Assembly (NCBI GenBank): GCA_037447605.1
Contig: CM074808.1
Location: 761,665 to 825,664 of the forward strand
Direction of reading: 5' to 3'
Length of the DNA stretch: 64,000 nt
DNA from: Zygnema circumcarinatum
Lineage: Eukaryota; Streptophyta; Zygnematophyceae; Zygnematales; Zygnemataceae
Below, piece after piece: positions 1-14,836 of this stretch. Both the position numbers and the translations under genes were made by a program. The notes below the pieces were generated by a model. It saw only the letters and a list, made by a program, of their open reading frames with translations, searched no databases and was not told the DNA's origin. Within the stretch, counting starts at the first letter, position 1, and each line of letters begins with the position of its first letter.

Positions 1-473
1 GTGAAGAAGCAGATTTCGATGTACACTCGTTCGTTGCAGGAGAGCAAGCTGCCCACGTTAGCCTTTTTGTATGTATTAAAACGCCTGTGTGCAGGTTTAC
101 AAAAAAAGAAGAGCTTTGCTAGAGTGTGGACGGTTAAACGGGAAATGTTGGATAGTAGAGAACTGTACGAATAGTATACATTGTACAATTAGGCTGTCTG
201 GTGACACGGTACATCCGCAGCAGCAGGTATAATGGCCGGCTGTTTTTAGCAATCTTTATTTTTATTTTCAGAAAGATGATGACAATTAATAGTCCTTCCA
301 CCATATGCCAGCAAGCCAAAAATGAAATTTACATTTTTTTTGTACAATTTAAAGTTGAAAAGACGCAAAAATGTGATTACTCACGAGTACCATCAAAACT
401 ACTCAACATTCCTCTCCAGTCAAAATCGTAATTCCCGACAAATTTCTTTGCAAACTGACCCTCACCGCTACTT
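1..473. other. intergenic, 3' flank of nuclease gene
   Basis: AT-rich sequence downstream of the minus-strand nuclease stop codon. I see no exon, RNA gene or repeat here. It presumably holds the 3' UTR and polyadenylation region of that gene. Confidence 0.4.
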
Positions 474-3400
474 TCAAAACAGCACTTGCCCATTATTCAA
501 AGCGCCAAAGGTAGCTCCCTTCTCTTGCTGCACCCATCTAAAATCAAAGTAACTTCTCCCTGGCCCTGTCAATCCCAGTGAACTATTCGGCGGAGTACTG
601 TCACTCTCCTGCACCCCAATGTCGGATGAGATGAAACCACTGGCAGACCCCTCCTTGGCAGTCAAGGAGCCTTCATATGATAAGAATTGGAGAACAAGAG
701 AGGAATCCTGAACCAGCGCAAGACCATCTGCCGGACCATTCTGCAGCCCTCCCTGAGGGAGATACTTGGCAAATATTTTGTATCCGGTCAAGGTGGTTTG
801 GCCGGGAGCAAATGTAGACAGCGGCAGGGACCCATATACTTTGCCGTCTTTCCCGTTGTAAAGCAATACAGAGAATTTGTTGGGGTCCACATTAGGTGCA
901 ACTACAACCTCCACGAACTGCATGTAGGAAAACCGTCAACTCTTTAGGTATGGCTTTGATCGAGAAGTCTATGACAGTGATTGAATCTGTATCTTATTGT
1001 TAATGCGGGTTAGAAGCTCCTGAGTATATCCAAAAACGCTCAACTGCTTAAATCAGAAGGAGAGCTGTCAACGTCAAGCTTAAGTCGTTGTTGCCCTCAA
1101 ATGGGGAAAATTGGGACGTGAAAAAAATGAATGGAATTTTTTTGCATATGCGAAGGATGATAAACACACCTCTCCTTGGTCTGTCCCGTTGTTATCGTAA
1201 TGCAGCTCATTGATCCACGCAGGAAGGCTTGGTCCAAGAAGTCCAACACTTTGGAGAGGAGCAGCACCTCCCCCCCAAATGACAGCAGCATACTCCGGAT
1301 GGTCAACAAAGGGATTGCGATTGTGCTGAAACATGGAGCAGACGCGCTCATTTCTCAGCTGCTCTGAGGGAGATGGTGGATCGGCCACATTCCACCGAAG
1401 CAGTACTGAGAGAAGACCCATCCGTGCCTCCGCTGCACAATCAAACCCCATATTGAGTCAGAAACCTTAACTTTATCTGTTAACCTGCTTTGGAAGCACT
1501 TGCTTTCAGAGAGAGGGAAGGGAGGGGTGGCTGATAGGACCAGCTTTGAAAGAATTTGCTTTCAAAGAGAGAAAAAGGAGGGGTGGCTTATAGGCTTTCA
1601 GAAGACTCACCAACATTGGGCTTATCAGTGAGTTCAAGATCAACATTTCCTGGGGTGGATCCATCGTATCGCACAGCCATATAGAATAGGGCACGTGCTA
1701 TGTCTCCTCGAATCTGCCCTATCCACATTGTGCCCGAGTTATGAATGAAGCAATGATTAGAACCCCGCACTAAAGCAAACAGCAATACTTAAATCCATGG
1801 TATGTCCCAATAGCAGGAGAACAGTAAAGGAGAGCAAAACGGAAGGCAAGAAGTACTGTGGGCTCCATTAGAGGTCCTGAGAGGGCTCTTGATCTTCAAA
1901 CGCACTGTCCAAATGGTTCAATGTCTGGATCAATTTGTATTGATAAATAGGCAGAATAATGCCTTCGTTCCTTTACCGACGAACGTAACAACATGTTGCA
2001 CAGATCATCTCATTATGTGAAGGTAAGAAATCATAACCCTTACCTCACCAGGTGGCATCCATATCTGGCGATCTGCTGCTGTATCTGATGCTGCCTCCCT
2101 ATTGGCCGGCATTAGACAGCTGGCATCCGCTTGTGGACTACACTCCCCAAAGACTTTATTTCCACGCGAAGAATTCACTGTAAAATGGTTCAGCTCCCGC
2201 ATCACCCTCCCGTGTCTCAGACACTATTGCTGAAACGAATCAGGAGAGCTCGGACAGATCTGAATTGCCAGGAAGCAGAGAGAGAAGTAAGCTGCCTACC
2301 GTTCACATCTGCCGGCCGCAGATTGTGGAGATCGGTGAATTGTGGCTGGCCAAGCACCAGCCCAAACGAGCGGGGCCAAAGATGCTCCCCTGCAATGGAA
2401 ACAAACGAGGTGAAAAAGTGAGTACATCAGGTCAAGTATATGCCATAATTGTGTGTAGCATAAAACAGAACGCAACAACCGAATACTGCAATGTTTCGGA
2501 GGTTGACTGAGAAGCGATCTTAACTCATTCAATCCCAGAAGTTAAAAAACCCATCAGCTAGTCATGGCGGCCTCGTCAACTTCACACAGGTTTTATCTGA
2601 TCTCTGTTCCCTGTATGGTGAGTGTATGATCAAAGAAAAAACAAAAATCCCGTCTGAGGCATCTAAATTTTGGAAAGACAAAGCTGTACAGCATGCTTGC
2701 ACAAGTCTCTGCCTTCTAAACATCATCCATGAAACTTGAGTACCATCGCCTCATTGCGTTTCCCAAACATTAGACCCGAGAATACGTGCACTTACTATTC
2801 CATCCCTCTGGTTTTGCAGCCAAGTCCTTCGCTACCCGCTGTCGAGTGTACACTTCTATTCTGGAGCAACCATTCCCTAACAACAGCGTGAGAAGCTGAC
2901 TTATTATGAACGAGGAATGCCAATTGACACAGCAGACCTGAATTTCACTCACTGGTCGACAGCCATATGTATGGTCATGGGGTTTCTGGCCCGAGACTGT
3001 CATGACTAGGAAATTTCACAAATTTTCTAAAATATGTTGCTATGATGTGTAGCTGAAGCAAGCTCCTTCATGTGAATTGCTAATCGGATTTTCAATTTTC
3101 TGCAACTGATGCGCTTGCTTCCAAATTCTGCCACGGTGCAGACGAGCAAAGATGAACTCACACGTCTGGAGAAGATTCTGGAGATGATTCATCGGCCGCA
3201 TCTAAGATTTTGAGAGCATCCCATACCTGTGAGCAACGAGAAGAGAATAAGGATGCTGCCTGCAATATCGTTTCCAATTCTACTTTACATTATTAATGTA
3301 ACGGGATTCCTTTTTCCATTCCTGGTTGTTCTTTCGTACCACGGAAAAAAGCATTCCATTTCCCAACCAGCATCCGTCTACTGCAACATTTAAGCTTCAG

Positions 3401-4243
3401 TCGAACTACATTTTGAAACCTACAATACGCAAGTCAGTGTAGGCCAGGTATGCCCAATACCTGGGCATATGTATATGTACGGTGCTCGGCAATAACATCA
3501 TGAAGGCGTTCCTTCAAAGTGGGTCCAGCAAGACCATCCAACTGTGCATAATAACTGCGAGGATCTTCACAGGGGAACTTCCCTTCTTTGTTTGCCAATG
3601 CTAGAGCCTCAGGTGGACTGATTCCCACTAGCAGCCATGCAGCAATACTAAGCATCCCAGCTAATAGTCGCTCTTCCCAGGGTCCTGCCACCCTACCGTG
3701 CATGAAAAATGGTGAATTTAGAGAGCTCGCTCAGTCAATTGATCGCCATTCGTCGAGAAGTTAACTGTACAGACAAACCTCTGCGGAATTGTACAACGCC
3801 TGAAGATGGCAAAAGTTCCGAAAAAACACTATACAAAATATGAAACCTTACTCGCTAAGCAGACATGAATTCTTTTTCCATTCAAGAAAGCATTCAAGCC
3901 TACACATTTCATGGAACTCTTTCAAGTGAGTCCAACATGGCAAAGGAGCATACCAGCCATCAGAAATCTCCTCCCTGCCATTCAAAGCGCAAGTAGCCCC
4001 ACCAATGCTGCCATGGCCATGGCTATGGCCCCTTCTTCCGCTTATTGCAGCCCTGTCAAGCCTCTTCAAACCATTACATGGAGCCTGCAAGCCCTGAAAC
4101 TTCTTCCTTACTGTCTTATCCGCTCCATTTCCTCCCTCCAACATCCTTGCTCTAGCTCCTTTGCTCCAAGGATGCTCGAGCTGCGTAGAAACTCCTCCAT
4201 GGAGTGCGGAAGGAATGAGGAGGCGAGCCATGCATGCCGCCAT
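474..4243 (-). CDS. endonuclease I family nuclease, possibly organelle-targeted
   Basis: Predicted secreted or organellar nuclease of the endonuclease I (EndA, beta-beta-alpha metal) family, which cuts DNA and often RNA. Exons, in transcription order: 4243-4003 (tentative), 3684-3461, 3226-3162, 2860-2796, 2389-2300, 2177-2044, 1713-1611, 1432-1170, 917-474. All junctions keep frame, giving about 542 residues. Family signatures in order: YYAQLDGLAG, VWDALKILDAAD, WNREHLWPRSFG, TDLHNLRPADVNVNSSRGNK, RGDIARALFYMAVRYDG, HNRNPFVDHPEYA and HYDNNGTDQGE; these include the expected catalytic His and metal-binding Asn regions. A C-terminal beta-rich extension follows (FVEVVVAP onward). The N-terminus may be bipartite: a Ser/Arg/His-rich leader, then a hydrophobic stretch ending ALALA. 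The first donor (GTGGGG) is weak, so translation may instead start at the ATG at 3703. Divergent from the DSE1-like gene. Confidence 0.8.
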
Positions 4244-4547
4244 GGCCAAAGAAATGCGGAGGAAGAAGACGCGGTGTAGAAGCGTCGCAGAAGAGAGTAT
4301 GAGCGAGAGGGGAGCGGAGAGAGAGAGTGTGAGCGTAGCGGAGAGCGAGAGGCAGCCATGGCCGCCTCCCCTCCTTAATAGTGCAGCCTATCCCTCCCTT
4401 CCTGTCTGCACTCAGGCCGTGATCCAAAGACGCTTCCATGGACCTCCCCGTTCTATGCTCACCACTTAACAGTTAAAGTTGCAGTTCTGGACCGTTCTGC
4501 CCCATAAAATTTGCCGGTTGGAAGCACACTTTCCGCCCCCCCTCTCC

Positions 4548-4633
<86 letters not shown>

Positions 4634-4697
4634 ATTTCTCTCCCTCTCTCCCTCTCTCCCTCTCTCCCTCTCTCCCTCTCTCCCTCTCTCCCCATGC
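4244..4697. promoter_or_regulatory. divergent promoter of nuclease and DSE1 genes
   Basis: About 450 bases separate the two divergently transcribed genes, so this stretch must carry both promoters or 5' UTRs. Its right half is a compound TC/CA microsatellite and CTCTCCC array, typical of plant 5' UTRs. No TATA box was confidently identified. Confidence 0.5.
4550..4692. repeat. compound (TC)n-(CA)n-(CTCTCCC)n tract
   Basis: About 40 bases of TC, then about 40 of CA, then several copies of a CTCTCCC heptamer. The tract ends a few bases before the ATG of the DSE1-like gene at 4698, so it probably lies in that gene's 5' UTR. Confidence 0.9.
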
Positions 4698-7600
4698 ATG
4701 GCGCGTGCTCCGCCCGACCCGGTGGCCATCCTGAGAGGCCACAACACTGACGTGACAGCTGTCACGTTTCACCCCTCCAACGGCACGCTCCTCTCCGGGT
4801 GAGGCTCCAAAGCTTCGCTGCTCCCGCCTGCCCCACATCGTAGTCCAAAGGAATATTTTATATGATTAGATTAGCCTAATTCAATTTAACCTTTCATTTT
4901 GTTTTTCATTCAATGCCCACGAAGCTGATGTCTGACTGACTGGTCGCAGGGATGGAGATGGCGAGATGCGCATGTGGGACCTGCAACGCAGGCGGCCCGT
5001 GCTATCTGCCCGGTAATCATGAATGGCAGTTTCTTTTCTAAGCGAATAACATCTCTACATTACTCTACATTATTATTCTTGTTGGTTCTATTCCAATTTC
5101 TGTATTTATTGGTAGAGAGGAGTTGTTGATGTGCTGCTCACCCTCTTTGTTTCCCCTCATGCTGCCTGTTGTATGCACACGCAGTTGTTCAACTTTTGCG
5201 TCTAAAGCGCAAATGTTGAAGCAACATGCTTTATTTCACATGGCTTGTTTTTTTTTCCCTTTTTTTTGGCTCCTTTCGTGATAAGAAAGCCTTCAGTAGT
5301 GCGCTTATCCTCTTCCTTGTAGTACCAGTTCTGTTCGATTAAGCCCATTTCACAGCCATGATTTGTGGATTGTCTGCCAATTAAGGTTGTTATAATAGAG
5401 ATGCTGGAAAACTACATATCGCTAAAAAGGTGCAGTTCAAATATATGTTTCTAAGTATTTCCTTGCAGAGGCTTCATAATTTGAGTCGACTTGGAGAAAA
5501 AATTGTCATCAACCTCTCTCTGCTTTGGCACAATGACAGGCTCCATTCTGCAAGTGCTGGCATTCTGGCTCTTTCGGTGGGCAGGCATTCTGAAAGTTCT
5601 ATATTGAGGTGAGATTTCTTAAGATATTTACCTGAAAAGCAAAAGGGTGGGGGGAGGAATGTATCCTAAAACCCTCAACTTCAAACCCTGAAATCCTTAC
5701 ATTCTTCAAACCCTCCAACACTCAATTCTTCAAACCCTAAAATCCGAAGTGCTTCATAGGCTAAAACCGTAAATGCTTCAAACCGATATCCCTTAATGCT
5801 CCAAATAATCAAACCCTAAGTGCCTCAAACCCGAAAATCATAAATGCCTGAAACTCTTAAATACTTATACACATTCCATACCTGACGTTGCCTAGCGAAG
5901 CTTCCTGGATAGTAAATGCCTACAGTGGCTACAGAATCGATGGAGAAGATTGATGCCATTGTTCGCTTCCACATAAGAACATTTTTTTTGATTTTTGGGT
6001 TGCGTTGTGCGCAATGCTGGCAGTCAGGGCCGAGACGGAGAGGTGAAACTTTGGCAGATCGCAGAAGGAGCACTCTCCAGGTAACATTTCAGTTTCGCTT
6101 CGTTCGGTTTCTGATGTGAACCCATCTTGCAAAGGGATCAATTTTTCAGATCACAGACTACAGATTTCCTCCGCAACTCTCACGTGAGAAGGCTATTTGG
6201 ATTAAGTTTAAGATTGCCGAAAAGCAGTATTCAACCATGTGACTTTCCATCTTCTCTCTTGAACGAACTCCAAGGTGATTGCTCTTCTTTAGCACCTCTG
6301 CATCTCAGGATGTGTCCTTTTTTCTCTTGGCGGTTGAAACAGAGAGCCAATAATGACAATACGGACGGGCTCCTATCACTTCTGCAAGTTTGCAGTTCTG
6401 CAAACTGTGACTTCAAGCAGCCGAGAGCGGCCGGAAAGCAGGGGAGAAAACCCTTTTGAAGAGACGTCAACAGAAGAAAGTGAGGGAGGGATTATGCATA
6501 CGTGTGACAGTGACCTGTCAGCTTCAGATAAAGAGCTTTCTGCAAATAGTTGCAAACCACTGGATATTTCTTCCGGTTCTGCAGTTTCCACATCGGAGAG
6601 TGACGTGAACCTCAGTGAGCCGATACCATCGGAGGCATATGTGAGCCAAGAAAGAGTGTATCTGCATGAGGCTGGAGGTAAAGGAGGGGGCACAGTGGCT
6701 ACCGGAGTTTTGAAGAAAAAGGGAGGTCTTTCAGAAGCTTTTTCGAGCTCGCAAATGAACCGTGAAGGGGCTTCTCAAAAGGCAGTGCAGTTGAAGGATA
6801 CTGCAACTTTAGCAGGTATGCAAACTAGAGAGACGAATGCAATAGCAGCAAGAGTTGATCCAGAGATTACTTCCTGCAAGAGATGTAAACTTTAGTTAAC
6901 TTAACTGAACTTGTAAGTCATTGGATTCGCGGAAAGCACGTTATAATGAGAGGGTGGCTTCGGGGGACGGAGGATGAAGGGGTCAGGAGAGCAGCTACCA
7001 CTCATCGCTCTCGCTGGGCAGGACCCCTCGGCGGTAAGCTCAAAACACTCTATGAGTAGAGAATACTGGCTTTTGCTCCGTTCAGCATCCTCTAATGTCA
7101 CGACTTTGAGGTGAGTTGTAGACTTAATGCAAGTAACCATTCTCATGGAGGAAAGTTTGTGGGAGTATTGCAGGCTGAGATATGGGATGTGCGCTCAGGC
7201 GAGCGGGTCATTCGAGTGCAGGAATCTGTGGAGGTTTCCGGCGAGTTACAGTATGGAACAGCACAGGCAGGTAGTCTGTCAATAGCCTGACTTGGCTAAC
7301 CATGGCATGGCATGGCATGCATGCTGTTTCTAGTTAGTTACTTTTGCTGAACATCTGGCGATGTGGAGTTCATATTGTTAGGGCCAACTGGAAGTGGAAT
7401 CTTAGCAGTGGAGTTGTGGAAACAGAGTTTTTAGGGTTTTTAGATGCGGGAAGGTGGTGAAGGAGGAAGGGTTGAGGGAGGCGAATGAATGAGAGGGAGA
7501 GAAACTAGGGAAGGGAGAGAACTGAAGGTGCTTTTGGGGTGGCAGGGAGAGGCATGTGCATGGCGTTGCAGCTCTACCCTCTCCCATGTGGTAACAGCAC

Positions 7601-9139
7601 TCTTGGCATACTGGCAGGGTATAGCACCATATTCCCTTATCACCTTTTACCCTTTTCTTTCTCCCTTGTCTAATGTCATTGAAGGGTCCTTAATTAGATG
7701 CCAGAGAGATGGGTGCCAAGAAAGCACGTTTGTGCACTTCTTGAAGTTGTTGTTTTTTGAAAGGCTTGCCTTTACTTTTGTGCAGATATGAGGATGGCAC
7801 CACTGCCGTGTGGGACCTGCGGAATTCGGCTGTGCCTGTAATGAGTGCTCGCATGCACACAGAGCCAGGTCAAGCTTCATTTACTGAACACACATCATTT
7901 TCTTCGTTGGAAGTTTATGTTAATTTTGACAGCTACTCTGTGATTTTCATGGAATAAAATTTAGCACTTTCTGAAGAGGGAAGGAGGGCTCGTGGGCTTC
8001 ATGATTCCATGCTTTTGTCCGCTCTTCTCTCTTTCCTTGATGAGACAAGAAAAGAGGGGACTTGGAATTTCTAGTGAGCTGATCGCAGTCATTAGGAGAT
8101 GGGGCCTGCAGTGCTGGCAATGGCTGTGGACCATTCCGGCAAAGGAGGAGTGTCCGGAGCTGCTGATACTCAAGTCGCATTTTTTAGCATGGATTATGGC
8201 AAGGTAAACAGTATTTGCCATTATTCAGTTCACGTGAGCCTTGAAAGACATTGCCTTAACAGTGCCGATTGGGAGAAGCCATTCCGATGGAACATTGCTG
8301 TAACTGGAGGAGGGAGAATAGAACATAACATTTGGGGCTTGAAAGAAGGTGGGGGAGGGGGAAATTGGATTCAACGGGTCGTACTCCTGAAAGGAAAGAG
8401 CTTTCTTGATGCAACTTTATTGAATGTGATGCATTTTCTAACCTAACCGCTATAACTGCAATTGAGTTGCAGGGAGTGCTGCGAGAACTGAAAACGGAGC
8501 AGCTGCCACGTCCAGGGAGCGCTGAGATCAGCATACGGAACGATGGGCGCATAGCGGCAGTTGGAGGATGGGACCACAGGTCAATACCACACCGGAGTTT
8601 ACCATTCTATGCCTGCTGCCATGTCATGCCTTTAGTCACATGTCTGAATGTCTGTAGGATCATGGAACGGTTTAACTTACGCAATCCTGTTGCAGGATGG
8701 GTTTGGCAGGCTCTCTTGATGTATGTCATTTGTGAAATTTCTGTCCATGTCTCATAGGGCCATGCTTCTTGGTGGACAGGGTGCGCATATATGACTACAA
8801 AAGAAGGCGGCCATTGGCAATTCTCAAGTATCACTCCGCTTCGGTGAGGCAGTTTCCAACCATTGTACATTCAATCTAATCAGAAAGGGACATGAATGTA
8901 ATCTGATGTGAATTTGATTTGAGCATGGATAGTGGCTATGCGTCAGGCTGTCCATGCTCCTACATGCAAGCACCTGCAATGTGGCATGACTAAGACCTAT
9001 GGTATGTTTGACTTCTTCCTGCTTGAACTCTGTGCAGGTTACAGGAGTTGCCTTCTCTGACGATGCGGGATTGTTGGCTTCCTGCGGCAGAGATGCGACC
9101 ATAGCCTTGTGGTCCATCTATCCCCCGCGACAAAGCTGA
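4698..9139 (+). CDS. DSE1: WD40 protein, DSE1/TANMEI (GNB1L/ASA1) homologue
   Basis: WD40 beta-propeller protein of the GNB1L/yeast Asa1 family. The Arabidopsis member, DSE1/TANMEI, is needed for embryo development and plasmodesmatal gating; yeast Asa1 is in the ASTRA complex. Exons: 4698-4798, 4950-5012, 5540-5608, 6024-6080, 6150-6183, 6347-6815, 6987-7033, 7174-7270, 7546-7618, 7786-7868, 8112-8203, 8473-8579, 8780-8843, 9038-9139. The sum is 1458 bases in one open frame (485 residues). Repeats are recognisable as AILRGHNTDVTAVTFHP, GDGEMRMWDLQ, GRDGEVKLWQIAEG, AGQDPSAAEIWDVRSG, AGYEDGTTAVWDLRNS, GGWDHRVRIYDYKRRRPLA and the closing SCGRDATIALWSIYPP. The 156-codon sixth exon encodes a long Ser/Glu-rich, probably disordered insertion, which makes this protein about 100 residues longer than my recollection of Arabidopsis DSE1. 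The ATG follows a TC/CA/CTCTCCC tract. Confidence 0.87.
5660..5870 (+). repeat. degenerate telomere-like CAAACCCTAAA repeats
   Basis: Within intron 3 of the DSE1-like gene, about a dozen imperfect copies of a 13-17 base unit related to CTTCAAACCCTAAA are strung together. The core matches the plant telomere repeat CCCTAAA. Copies are diverged, so this is an old interstitial array rather than a recent telomeric insertion. Confidence 0.6.
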
Positions 9140-9202
9140 TGTTAGAGAAGGGAAACCACGGACCGATCATTAGTCAGAACGCACTTCAATAATAAGGAGA
9201 GC

Positions 9203-9327
9203 AAAGGATGTGGCATTGATCTCACGATGGCGATGATGCCATCAAATGTACATGGACAACATCAGCATCATAGGGAACCACGAGGAACTGGTCGCGAAGG
9301 ACCTAAGGACAAAAGAAAAAAGCTAGG
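9203..9327 (+). repeat. dispersed repeat family A, copy 1
   Basis: Starts at GATGTGGCATTGATCTCACG and runs through ATGTACATGGACAACATCAG and GGGAACCACGAGGAACTGG to an A-rich end near AAAAGCTAGG. It lies 64 bases past the DSE1 stop codon. Other copies occur at 13.7, 13.9, 54.0, 55.3, 55.5 and 55.6 kb. Confidence 0.8.
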
Positions 9328-9865
9328 GAGTGGAAAGTAGAAGCAAATTGTCGAGCAAAATGATAAATATCTTCACTTAAAAACTTGTACCACCCTTGAC
9401 GTCGGTTCATCCGGAAGCATCTTGTATCTAATTGATCACAAATTTGCAATGCTTTCTTTCGACCAATCCCAAATGGTCGAATCAATGACCGAAGTACTTT
9501 CGTGATATTTTTCCAGCAGTCTCCTATCGTCAAACATTGACCATACGACATTTCATTGGCAACCACCGTTTTGATAAGGAAACGGTAAAGAGGGATGAAA
9601 TTTATTCATACTCTAAAGAGCGGAAAAAGACTTTCCGCTTTAAAAAAAAGTAGAAAAATGGTATTACATTATGTCAAGTATGTGCAACTGCTATTTCCTT
9701 CTGTTCAAATCTTCGACCCCCACCATACAGCGACTAATAACTGGACATTAACTTCCATTAACGTCCACTTCAACAGCCTAGAAAGCAGAAAACCCTAAAA
9801 GCAGCAAAAATTTTAGCTCTCAACGTGGAAGTCTTCACCTTCCTTCACAGCCCGCCGCCATGGCG

Positions 9866-13510
<3,645 letters not shown>

Positions 13511-13701
13511 GGCCGGTATCGCTGTCACGAGTTGGCGGGCGAGCGCGGCGCTTTGAGAGGGCGACAGTGACGCGCGTCGCTGTTTTACCGTCCGAAGCAT
13601 GGCCGTGACTCGTCACGTCACATCGCCGCCGGCGCTTGCAGGGCCATGCACGCCGCTGAATTTGGGAATTGGGATTCGTGAGCTGGAATTGGCCTATTGT
13701 G

Positions 13702-13829
13702 CCTAGGCGTAGTTTTCCGCTCTTAGCTTCTTTCTATTGTGCTTAGGTCGTTTGCGACCAGTCCCTCGTGGTTCCTCATCATGCTTTTGTCCATGTACAT
13801 TTGATTGCCTCGCCATCGTGAGTTCAATG
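13702..13829 (-). repeat. dispersed repeat family A, copy 2
   Basis: Minus-oriented copy, starting at CCTAGGCGTAGTTTTCCGC and running through GTTTGCGACCAGTCCCTCGT to CGCCATCGTGAGTTCAATG. The outer CCTAGGCGTAG(C/T)TTTCCGC end is shared with the copy at 55.3 kb. Confidence 0.75.
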
Positions 13830-13886
13830 AAATTTGCCCCGATGAATCGGCCAATGAATGGTTGAATGCCACATCTTTCAATTTTG

Positions 13887-13973
13887 TACCTATGTCCTTT
13901 GCGACCAGTTCCTCGTGGTTCTGATTTTGACCATGTACATTTGATGGCCTTGCCATCGTCAGATCAATGCCAC
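13887..13973 (-). repeat. dispersed repeat family A, copy 3
   Basis: Shorter minus-oriented copy: TCCTTTGCGACCAGTTCCTC, then CATGTACATTTGATGGCC and CCATCGTCAGATCAATGCCA. It follows copy 2 by about 60 bases in the same orientation. Confidence 0.7.
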
Positions 13974-14019
13974 TTCCTATTCTTTCAATGAATGGTTGAT
14001 AAAATAATGTTCATATTAT

Positions 14020-14198
14020 ATATAGTGCGACAGAGGTCCCGTGGTGCGACGCACATGGACTCGCCGCACTATGGACAGTGGGTCGCACTGTGGGCACAAT
14101 AACAAGCGAGGAGCCAAAAATGCCTCTCACTCTTGGCCTCGCATCGCTTGCCCGATGTCGCATGCAAGTCGCACTATGATACATCTGTCGCACTATAT
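14020..14198. mobile_element. small inverted-repeat (MITE-like) element
   Basis: Perfect 15-base terminal inverted repeats: ATATAGTGCGACAGA at 14020-14034 and its complement at 14184-14198. The 179-base interior carries further inverted copies of GTCGCACTATG, so the element can fold on itself. No coding capacity. Target duplication cannot be defined in the AT-rich flanks. Confidence 0.5.
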
Positions 14199-14836
14199 GG
14201 AACAACCAACTTTGTTGCCGAATTCTAACGAATTTCCGTATTCACGAATTTATGGATTCCTACGAATTTTGGAATTCAGGAGGGTTCATTTTTACAAAGG
14301 AATTTGCTCCATGCCGGCCAGGTGCTCCACCTCGATACGACCTCGATATATCTCCACCATATCATATGTGAATATCGCGATTTTGCATGTAGGGGCTTCG
14401 CGCGGAAGCGCTACGAACACAAGCATGCGGTTATTCGCACCACAATCTCAATCGACCAATGAGGTGCAAGATTTGATTCTTCTGACTAATCAAAAAGCGC
14501 CAGCTGACGTTAGTGAAGTATTGTTATCCTATAAAGGTGTGGTCGTAACTGATGGTGTCGTACTTATAGTCGTGCGGCCATCACCAGAGTACAGAGCCTT
14601 CATTTGCTCACTCGGTGCAGGAGCCGATGATAGGCCATGCTTTGATCGGATGTCCGTGTGGAAATTGGACTTCCAGGCTCCTCTGAAAGTTGGAACGACA
14701 ATTATAATATTGCGGTGGAAATCAATCATACTCGTACAGGAATCACTGCATGCATTTCTTTCTTGGAATTTGAATGGGTTGGCTGGAGCATGATGTGATG
14801 TAATCCAGGGAGCAGAAAGGGAAGCGTTTGGCAGGG

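Larger units (their letters stand above)
13511..14836. other. intergenic region with repeats
   Basis: Spacer between the divergent MFS transporter and the unrecognised plus-strand gene. It holds two minus-oriented copies of repeat family A and a small inverted-repeat element. The remainder encodes an open plus-strand stretch (to about 14793) that resembles nothing I know and spans the inverted-repeat element, so I do not call it a gene. Confidence 0.5.

Noticed and set aside
14041-14793. 250-codon plus-strand open frame
   Set aside because: Its first third translates the inverted-repeat element and the rest resembles nothing; no splice link to the downstream gene was found.
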